62,260 bases of DNA from Staphylococcus simulans (lineage in GTDB: Bacteria; Bacillota; Bacilli; Staphylococcales; Staphylococcaceae), in contig NZ_PPRU01000038.1 in the NCBI RefSeq assembly GCF_002902285.1, forward strand, positions 1 to 62,260, given 5' to 3'. How positions within the stretch are numbered: the first letter of the stretch is position 1; each line of letters starts with the position of its first letter. Shown here piece by piece: positions 56,280 through 62,260 of the stretch. The position numbers and the translations under genes are program-made. The notes under the pieces are model-generated. The model had not been told where the DNA came from. It saw nothing but the letters and a program-made list of their open reading frames with translations, and did no database searches.

Positions 56280-57339
56280 TATTCCTGAAAAAATGCAGAT
56301 AGCTTTATTAAATAAACCATTCGATATTGAAATTAAAGAAGTCGATGTACCTAAATTAGGACCGAAGGAAGTCTTAGTTAAAATGATGGCAGTGGGTGTT
56401 TGCGGTTCTGACGTCCATTACTATGAACATGGTAAAATCGGTGATTTCATTGTCAAAGAACCATTAATCTTAGGTCACGAATGTGCCGGTATGGTTGCGG
56501 CAGTTGGTGAAGATGTGACGAAGTTTTCAGTAGGTGACAGAGTCGCGGTAGAACCAGGTGTACCTTGTGGTAAATGTGAACAATGTCAAAAAGGGCAATA
56601 CAACTTATGTCAAGATGTTGAGTTTCTAGCAACACCACCGATTGATGGTGCATTCGCACAGTACATTGCACATCCAGAAGACTTCTTATTCCCAATTCCA
56701 GATTCATTATCTTATGAACAAGCATCATTAAACGAACCATTCTCAGTAGGTATTCAAGCTTGTAAACGTGCAGGTGTTCAACCAGGTTCAACAGTCGTGA
56801 TTACAGGCATGGGTCCAGTTGGTTTAATGGCGGTTGTGGCAGCTAAAGCATTTGGTGCGACACGTATTATCGTAACTGACTTAGCAGATATTCGTTTAGA
56901 AGAAGCGTTAAAACTTGGTGCGACTGAAACAATTAATATCTCTAAAGAAGATCCAGTAGAACGTATCCAAGAAATTACAAACGGTAAAGGTGCAGACTAT
57001 GCCTTTGAAACAGCAGGTCATCCAGCAGCACTACAATCAGCTGTACAATCTCTAGCAGTAGGCGGCAGCTTATCTATCGTTGGTCTACCACAACAAGAGG
57101 AAATTGCGTTAAACATTCCATTCATTGGTAACCGTGAATTAAATATCTATGGTGTTTTCCGTTACGCAAACACTTATCCAATGGGTATTGAAATGTTAAA
57201 CAATACAGACGCAGATTTAGACTCAATGTTCACAGATTCATATGAGCTTAAAGATACAAAAGCAGCATTAGAAAGAGCACTCAACAACAAACAAGGTTCA
57301 TTAAAAGTGATGGTTTATCCTAACGGTTTCTTAGACTAA
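56269..57339 (+). CDS. Zinc-dependent polyol dehydrogenase (xylitol/D-arabitol type)
   Basis: A 356-residue medium-chain dehydrogenase. Catalytic zinc ligands lie in VCGSDVHYYEHG (Cys) and GHECAG (His, Glu), structural zinc cysteines in PCGKCEQCQKGQYNLC, and the nucleotide fold in VVITGMGPVGLMAVVAAKAFGA. It is of the sorbitol/xylitol dehydrogenase branch, which oxidises polyols to ketoses. Paired with xylulokinase it would turn xylitol (or D-arabitol) into D-xylulose. Sorbitol activity is also possible. Confidence 0.9.
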   Translation: MTNNIPEKMQIALLNKPFDIEIKEVDVPKLGPKEVLVKMMAVGVCGSDVHYYEHGKIGDFIVKEPLILGHECAGMVAAVGEDVTKFSVGDRVAVEPGVPCGKCEQCQKGQYNLCQDVEFLATPPIDGAFAQYIAHPEDFLFPIPDSLSYEQASLNEPFSVGIQACKRAGVQPGSTVVITGMGPVGLMAVVAAKAFGATRIIVTDLADIRLEEALKLGATETINISKEDPVERIQEITNGKGADYAFETAGHPAALQSAVQSLAVGGSLSIVGLPQQEEIALNIPFIGNRELNIYGVFRYANTYPMGIEMLNNTDADLDSMFTDSYELKDTKAALERALNNKQGSLKVMVYPNGFLD

Positions 57340-57349
57340 TATAAAGATT

Positions 57350-57388
57350 AAATAGCCTCGTCCAAAAAACGGACGAGGCTATTTTTAT
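57350..57388 (+). terminator. Terminator of the polyol operon
   Basis: AAATAGCCTCGTCC pairs perfectly with GGACGAGGCTATTT and is followed by TTAT. Confidence 0.88.
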
Positions 57389-57390
57389 AT

Positions 57391-57558
57391 CTATCTATCT
57401 TCATCATTATTCTTCGCAAAAAACCTTAATATTACTGCCAACACTAATAATACTATAGTTACAACAGCTTTAATGAATGTGCTGATAGGCAAGAATAAAA
57501 CAATCAAAATTATAACGAATCCTATGAGATAAAGTGTTTCTTTCTTTTTGGTATTCAA
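57391..57558 (-). CDS. Small two-helix membrane protein, probable 3' frameshift
   Basis: Not a long frame, but GAGGTG precedes a TTG at 57558 that opens LNTKKKETLYLIGFVIILIV and continues with LFLPISTFIKAVVTIVLLVLAVILRF, giving two membrane helices. After RF the frame as given runs on through the terminator into the dehydrogenase gene. One extra T in the T-run would instead give FFAKNNDEDR and a stop just before the terminator, a more natural end. I give the coordinates of that shorter form. No function known. Confidence 0.45.
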   Translation of the reverse strand: MNTKKKETLYLIGFVIILIVLFLPISTFIKAVVTIVLLVLAVILRFFAKNNDEDR

Positions 57559-57579
57559 GTGGCATTCACCTCAGTAGTT

Positions 57580-58152
57580 TTATTTTTCAAAGATAGGTGC
57601 ACAGGCGCCTACAATTGTTGCGATACCGAAGAAATCTAATAAAGCTTCTTTAACATCTGGTCCAGCCGCTTTTGCAGCTTGTGCTGCGGCGTTCTTAACA
57701 GCGCTTTGTTTACTATGACCAAGTTTTCTTAACTGTTTATATGCTCCAGACATCTTCTTAACAAACGTTAATGTGCCCCCGGCAGCTTTTAAAGCAGACT
57801 TTACTTTTGCGATTTTAGCAGGTGTAAAATTAGTGACAAGTGCATATCCTATTGCTCCTGTACAAGCTGCATAATTACTGACACTTGCTCCGTAAGTTTG
57901 AACACCTACTCCTTGTTCATTTAAGTAGTTTTCAATTGCGGGTTTTCCTTCATTAATAACAGAGTCTGGCATGTGTTCAATAGCAGATAATGTCCTAGTT
58001 AAACCTTCCATATCTAATTCTTCATTAGTATAAAAGCTTGAGGATTCGTTTTCACTAGATATTTATTCAACAGCATCTATATAAGTTTGACTTGTTACAC
58101 TGAATAATACAGTTAAAGCAGAAAGTGAGAAAGCAACTTTTTTAAAATTCAT
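57580..58152 (-). pseudogene. Secreted small protein, nonsense at codon 30
   Basis: From the ATG at 58152 behind GGAGG (CCTCC on the plus strand), 29 residues form a Sec signal peptide (MNFKKVAFSLSALTVLFSVTS, then QTYIDAVE). TAA at 58063-58065 interrupts, and the same frame continues to 57580 for 161 further residues. The mature part is small, basic and alanine-rich (KSALKAAGGTLTFVKKMSG, AAAQAAKAAGPDVKEALLDFFGIA) with two cysteines (ACTGA, GACAP). This look suggests a secreted peptide or bacteriocin-like helical protein, but I do not recognise a named family. An ATG at 58011 could give a leaderless product of 143 residues. Confidence 0.6.
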
Positions 58153-58519
58153 GGTTAGGCCTCCGTTTATTAGCAAACATCCCTAACATCCCATTCCAAT
58201 AATATCACTTAAATAATATCACTTAAATAATAACAATATATATATTTACTATTTATTCAATAAAAATTAACATAAATATATAATGTAAATATCGACTTTT
58301 AACATAAAAAATTGAAGGAGTAGTAAGAATTGTTGTCAGTTAGCAGAGAGAGCCAGCTACTTTATTAGAAATCATTATATTATAGGGCATGAACCTTTAA
58401 TAGAAATGCTAAATTTTTAAACTGAAACATTATTTCTTGTTTTTTTGTAAATAATATATCAAAACGTTTGATATTGTGTAATACTAAAAAAGAAGATTAG
58501 TGTTTAGGAGATGGTATAA
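58153..58519. other. AT-rich intergenic region, no gene seen
   Basis: This divergent gap holds promoter sequences for the secreted-protein gene and the 204-residue gene, plus the short tandem repeat listed separately. No further gene is supported. Confidence 0.4.
58198..58232. repeat. 14-base tandem repeat, 2.5 copies
   Basis: AATAATATCACTTA occurs twice in tandem (58198-58211, 58212-58225), followed by a partial AATAATA. It lies 46 bases upstream of the secreted-protein start and could affect promoter spacing by slippage. Confidence 0.75.
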
Positions 58520-59134
58520 ATGGTAGAAATTATTTCAGCAATCATCGGGGCTATTACAACATGTGTCATTACAATTTATGGTATTAATTTGCAGTTTGAA
58601 AAACAAAAGCGAGAACAAGAAGTGGCTTATGGAAATGATTTAGTCAGTATGCTAGATATTTTGGTGTTTCAAGTAGCCAAAATAAGAAATAACCAACTTA
58701 CATTTGATATGTCGAATTTAAATAGACAAACGACTAATGAAATATTAAGTGAGGTTGCAGATGATTATAATGCGTATGATATGCATCTACAAAACTTGAT
58801 CTTAATGATGAGTCATCATATAGACGAATCTAATAAAGATATACAAGAAATTATGAAAATTAATCAAGATTTAGTTGATAAATATAGAAAATTTGATAAG
58901 AGTGCCAAAATATATAAAAATCAATACGATCAACCAAGCTGCGACAAAAATATAGTTGTAAGATCAAAAATCAATTTAGATGTAACTGTTGGAGAGTTCA
59001 TTGATGGTATAACTAAATTTGGTTTAGAGCGATATAGTCATAAGCTTTATAGACCTGCATTGATAAAGGTATTAGATAAAAATGATGGCGATAAATATAA
59101 GCAATATAACGCAAAGAAATATGATAAAGAATAA
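58520..59134 (+). CDS. Hypothetical membrane-anchored helical protein
   Basis: A 204-residue protein with one N-terminal membrane helix (IISAIIGAITTCVITIYGINL, residues 4-24) followed by a charged helical domain (FEKQKREQEVAYGNDLVSMLDIL; LILMMSHHIDESNKDIQEIMKINQDLVDKYRKF). The bulk would be cytoplasmic or outside depending on topology; positive residues after the helix favour cytoplasmic. GGAGATGG precedes the ATG. I do not recognise a family. AT-rich codon use and broken neighbours point to accessory DNA. Confidence 0.6.
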   Translation: MVEIISAIIGAITTCVITIYGINLQFEKQKREQEVAYGNDLVSMLDILVFQVAKIRNNQLTFDMSNLNRQTTNEILSEVADDYNAYDMHLQNLILMMSHHIDESNKDIQEIMKINQDLVDKYRKFDKSAKIYKNQYDQPSCDKNIVVRSKINLDVTVGEFIDGITKFGLERYSHKLYRPALIKVLDKNDGDKYKQYNAKKYDKE

Positions 59135-59149
59135 AAACTGATAACATAA

Positions 59150-59204
59150 AAAATACCGTATAAAGTTTTCACTTTTTAAGTGTCTGCTTTATACGGTGTT
59201 TTTC
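59150..59204. terminator. Bidirectional terminator
   Basis: ACCGTATAAAG pairs with CTTTATACGGT around an inner hairpin CACTT/AAGTG and is followed by GTTTTT. It lies between convergent genes. Confidence 0.8.
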
Positions 59205-59229
59205 AAAATGTTAAATCATTGCCTTTCAT

Positions 59230-60726
59230 TTACTCTGCTTTCTTCCGCTTCTTCACCATCTTCATTATCAATGGATATGTTAATGAAAGTACTGTCATAA
59301 TCGTCAACACAATACTGATCGGTGACCCGAAGAAAATATCGAACACATTATTATTGCTGGTAATTAAGCTTTTACGGAAGTTCTGTTCCATATCTGATCC
59401 GACAATAGCTGCCAAGATGAGCGGAGCCATCGGGAAGTCTAAAAGTTTTAAACCTAAACCTAATAAACCAAAGATTAATAAAATATAGAAATCTACAACA
59501 CTATAACCTAAAGTGTATGTACCTAAGTAAGCTAACACTAAAATAATTGGATAAAGTACTTTAGGCGGTGTACGTAAAATCTTAAGTAACACACCTATGA
59601 GTGCGATGTTGATAATCACTAAGAAAATATTACCGATAAACATACTGTTAATAAGTGTCCAAATGGTTTCTGGTTCATTTTCAAAAAGTAAGGGACCAGG
59701 TTGTAAACCTAACATAATAACTGCACCTAAAATAACAGCGGTTGTTCCTGAACCAGGTACACCCATCGTAAGTAATGGAATCAGTGCACCGACTGAAGCA
59801 GCGTTGTTAGACGCCTCAGGTGCCGCAACCCCCTCAATCGCACCTTTACCAAAGTCTTTACCATTCTTGTTCACTTGCCGCTCAGTAGAGTAACTCAACA
59901 TAGAAGCGATAGAACCACCAGCACCTGGTAAGACACCAATGACGAATCCAATTGGACTTTGTCTTAACATAGTCCACCATGTCCGCTTCCAATCCGTCTT
60001 AGTCAACTTCATTGATCCTAATTTCGCATCAGGCGGCTTCAATGCTTCTAGATGCATATAGTTATACAGCACTTCTGCCACCGCATAGACACCGATAATC
60101 ACAACTAAGAAGTTAATCCCTTCACTTAGGTGTGGAATGTCGAAGGTGAAGCGGTAAACGCTTGTTTGTAAATCGACGCCGACTGTACTGACCATGAGTC
60201 CAATCGCAGTAGCGATAAAACCTTTGACCATTTTACCGATAGATAATGAGACAATCGTCGATAATGTAAATAAGAATAATACAAAGTATTCACGTGGTCC
60301 GAATTGAAGTGAGAAATCTGATAGTGGTTTGGCGAGTACAATAAACCCGACAACTGCCACAATACCACCGATGAGTGAAGCGACTGCGGAAATCGTTAAA
60401 GCTTTGCCCGCTTCCCTATTTTTAGTCATAGGATATCCATCGAAAGTAGCCGCAATCGCAGAACCATCACCTGGTGTATTCAGTAAAATGGAACTACGCG
60501 ATCCCCCATACATCGCGCCATAATAAATCGCAATCATTAAAATTAAGGCACTGACAGGTTCCATACCGAATGTCACAGGAATTAATACTGCGACTGCGGT
60601 TGCTGGACCTAACCCCGGCAGCATGCCTACAATTGTCCCTAAAAATCCGCCGATTAACACCCATAATAAATTCATAGGATGAAAGGCAGTTGTGAGACCT
60701 TCTAAGAACGTATTGATATCTCCCAT
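59230..60726 (-). CDS. tctA: Tripartite tricarboxylate transporter, large membrane subunit TctA
   Basis: A 498-residue protein with about 12 membrane segments. TctA hallmarks are the repeated glycine-rich motifs GTIVGMLPGLGPATAVAVLIP (about 27-50) and FVIGVLPGAGGSIASMLSYSTER (about 255-280). It is the main translocation subunit for citrate or other carboxylates. Last in the tctC-tctB-tctA operon, 16 bases after tctB. Confidence 0.93.
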   Translation of the reverse strand: MGDINTFLEGLTTAFHPMNLLWVLIGGFLGTIVGMLPGLGPATAVAVLIPVTFGMEPVSALILMIAIYYGAMYGGSRSSILLNTPGDGSAIAATFDGYPMTKNREAGKALTISAVASLIGGIVAVVGFIVLAKPLSDFSLQFGPREYFVLFLFTLSTIVSLSIGKMVKGFIATAIGLMVSTVGVDLQTSVYRFTFDIPHLSEGINFLVVIIGVYAVAEVLYNYMHLEALKPPDAKLGSMKLTKTDWKRTWWTMLRQSPIGFVIGVLPGAGGSIASMLSYSTERQVNKNGKDFGKGAIEGVAAPEASNNAASVGALIPLLTMGVPGSGTTAVILGAVIMLGLQPGPLLFENEPETIWTLINSMFIGNIFLVIINIALIGVLLKILRTPPKVLYPIILVLAYLGTYTLGYSVVDFYILLIFGLLGLGLKLLDFPMAPLILAAIVGSDMEQNFRKSLITSNNNVFDIFFGSPISIVLTIMTVLSLTYPLIMKMVKKRKKAE

Positions 60727-60742
60727 ATTGCTCCCCCTTGTC

Positions 60743-61186
60743 TTATGGTAAACTCACATCTAATAATTGAGAGAAGGTATACCATGTAATCCCTGAAAAT
60801 ACGAGCGCCACAATGATATTTTGAAGCCAGTGTTTCACCCCATTGATTAAAAACAAGACGCCTCCTAAGAAGAGGATTGTTGAAATCAAGAAACCTAAGC
60901 GTTCAAAAATCAATGCGTAAATAATAATCATTGCTACTGTTGCGCCTAAGCGTATTAAGGTTTTCTTTTGAAGTAACAAGTCTAGAATTTCAAAATGCTC
61001 ATGTCTTTTTTTATATTCTTGGAAGAAATAAATCACACTCATCACAATCAATAACACTGAAATGAGCAGTGGAAAGTACATTGGACTGTTTGGATCACCA
61101 ATGCGTGAACGTTGTACATTCAGCGTTAAAACTAAATAGATGATGCCTAATAACGTAAGTAAAATAGGCGGCATTAAACGAGCCAT
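60743..61186 (-). CDS. tctB: Tripartite tricarboxylate transporter, small membrane subunit TctB
   Basis: A 147-residue membrane protein with four hydrophobic segments. Its pattern GDPNSPMYFPLLISVLLIVMSVIYF near the N-terminus is typical of TctB. It follows tctC by 11 bases and precedes tctA. TctB is required with TctA for transport; precise role unclear. Confidence 0.88.
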   Translation of the reverse strand: MARLMPPILLTLLGIIYLVLTLNVQRSRIGDPNSPMYFPLLISVLLIVMSVIYFFQEYKKRHEHFEILDLLLQKKTLIRLGATVAMIIIYALIFERLGFLISTILFLGGVLFLINGVKHWLQNIIVALVFSGITWYTFSQLLDVSLP

Positions 61187-61197
61187 ACAATTCCCCC

Positions 61198-62178
61198 TTA
61201 GAAACCAGCATCTTTAATCAGCTGATCATATTTTTTGCGTTGCTCTTTTAAGAATTTTTCAGATTCAGCACTATCTTTATAGAAGTTATCCCAATCATTG
61301 TTTTTGCGTAATTCTTGCCATTGTTTAGAATGTACGACTTTACGCATGGTCTTATCCCAATAAGCACGTTCTTCTTTTGTCATATCTTTCGTCCCCATGA
61401 CACCGCGCCAATGAGGGAACACCATATCGACACCTTGTTCTTGCCAAGTCGGCACATCCTTAATGCCTTCAAGTCGTTCATCAGATGACACTGCTAACAT
61501 TTTCAGTTTATGTACTTGATGTTGCTCTTTAACTTCTGATACTGCTGTAGAAGCGACATCTACATGACCGCCAAGTAGGGCAGTTTGTAAATCTCCGCCA
61601 CTCTTATACACTAAGAAATCAAGTTTATCGACATCTACACCGTATTGCTTCGCTGCTTGTACGAATGCAAGGTGGTCGTTATTTCCTAAACCAGGTGCGA
61701 CACCGATTGTCAGTGATTTTGGATCTTTCTTGAGCTTTTCCATCACTTCTTTACCAGAGTTCAAATTAGATTTATTTGATGCGGTTAAACTAATCCATTC
61801 AGTCGCAAGAATCGCAATAGGAGTGAAGTCATCATCTCCAAGGTCACTTAACCCTAATTCTTTATTAGACAGTAATAGACTTGAGTTAATGGCGATTGTA
61901 TTTGGTGAACGTGATTTTAAGTATTGCCAACCGACTTCACCGCCGCCTCCAGGCTTATTCACAACTGTAATGTTTTGATTTGTCAGCTTTTCATCTAACA
62001 TGACTTTCTGAATTGCGCGTGCAGTGGTGTCCCAGCCACCGCCTGGTGAAGCGGGTGCTATAATCTCAACAGTTTCATCAGGAAACGTATTGGATTTTGC
62101 GGTTTTCTTATCATCAGATTTACCGCAGCTCGCTAAAATAACTGTCATGGCTAACACGAAGTACCCCAATCTTCGCAT
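61198..62178 (-). CDS. tctC: Tripartite tricarboxylate transporter substrate-binding lipoprotein TctC
   Basis: A 326-residue lipoprotein from the ATG at 62178, which follows GGGGGA; a longer frame to 62208 has no ribosome site. The signal peptide ends in the lipobox LASC, and the mature part begins with a charged linker. Family landmarks are the N-terminal IIAPASPGGGWD, the loop NKPGGGGEVGWQYL and GVAPGLGNNDHLAFVQAAKQ. It captures a carboxylate outside the membrane and delivers it to TctA/TctB. No regulator is in the window; a two-component system often lies beyond such operons. Confidence 0.92.
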   Translation of the reverse strand: MRRLGYFVLAMTVILASCGKSDDKKTAKSNTFPDETVEIIAPASPGGGWDTTARAIQKVMLDEKLTNQNITVVNKPGGGGEVGWQYLKSRSPNTIAINSSLLLSNKELGLSDLGDDDFTPIAILATEWISLTASNKSNLNSGKEVMEKLKKDPKSLTIGVAPGLGNNDHLAFVQAAKQYGVDVDKLDFLVYKSGGDLQTALLGGHVDVASTAVSEVKEQHQVHKLKMLAVSSDERLEGIKDVPTWQEQGVDMVFPHWRGVMGTKDMTKEERAYWDKTMRKVVHSKQWQELRKNNDWDNFYKDSAESEKFLKEQRKKYDQLIKDAGF

Positions 62179-62260
62179 AAAAATCCCCCTTTGTTTAAAA
62201 ATATTCAATTTTACGATAATTTATCACAATTTTCAAAATTTAACAATGATTGTTAGATGT

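Noticed and set aside
57388..57560. Small membrane frame as part of the dehydrogenase 3' end
   Set aside because: It is on the opposite strand with its own GAGGTG site and two clear membrane helices, so it was kept as a low-confidence gene rather than dismissed.
58198..58232. Possible CRISPR or iteron array
   Set aside because: Only two and a half 14-base copies without spacers; listed as a simple tandem repeat instead.

Overview
The window is low-GC Firmicute DNA and almost certainly a coagulase-negative Staphylococcus chromosome. The evidence is strong GGAGG-type ribosome sites, frequent TTG and GTG starts, a staphylococcal NDxxF-type lipoprotein relic, a PerR-controlled katA and Rex-type operators. 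The species cannot be fixed from the sequence alone. The gene content (mucin-disaccharide PTS, xylitol/arabitol genes, GABA genes) suggests an animal- or food-associated species.

Layout. 0.3-1.5 kb: broken DUF262 (GmrS-like) gene. 1.6-2.4 kb: SAM hydroxide adenosyltransferase. 2.7-8.3 kb: GABA module (gabD, APC permease, gabT; divergent MocR-type gabR with two operator-like repeats). 8.5-10.4 kb: PH-domain protein and katA behind two PerR boxes. 10.6-12.9 kb: cupin, ApbE flavin transferase, zinc-ribbon membrane protein. 12.9-16 kb: SF1 helicase gene with an in-frame stop at codon 56. 16.4-20.8 kb: Rex-type operators, a three-domain OYE/FMN-bind/FAD reductase and an MFS transporter. 21-25.5 kb: one unknown gene and three more zinc-ribbon membrane proteins. 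25.8-37.3 kb: defence island with a Gabija-like OLD nuclease and UvrD helicase, type I restriction (hsdR, an extra half-size hsdS, hsdM, hsdS) and an AbiGi/AbiGii-like pair fused translationally to hsdS. 37.4-41.5 kb: BglG-type regulator and ascorbate-family PTS. 41.6-44.5 kb: small membrane proteins, a lipoprotein pseudogene, a DUF5655-like nuclease. 44.7-52.2 kb: GntR regulator, AgaS isomerase, GH35 beta-galactosidase, mannose-family PTS B-C-D-A and NagA, matching the logic of the Lactobacillus gnb and pneumococcal bgaC loci. 52.4-57.3 kb: LacI regulator, polyol MFS transporter, xylulokinase and Zn-dependent polyol dehydrogenase. 57.4-59.1 kb: small and broken accessory genes. 59.2-62.2 kb: TctA-TctB-TctC tricarboxylate transporter.

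Working together. ApbE could flavinylate the SGAT motif of the 1006-residue reductase, and the Rex-type sites would switch that reductase on at high NADH. The gnb-like operon would import and split Gal-beta-1,3-HexNAc disaccharides. The defence genes give restriction, nuclease/helicase immunity and abortive infection in one 11.5-kb block. The most notable points are the hsdM-hsdS-AbiGi-AbiGii overlapping operon, the coupled extra HsdS half-protein, and repeated one-base disruptions at A/T homopolymers in accessory genes, which may be real decay, phase variation or sequencing error.
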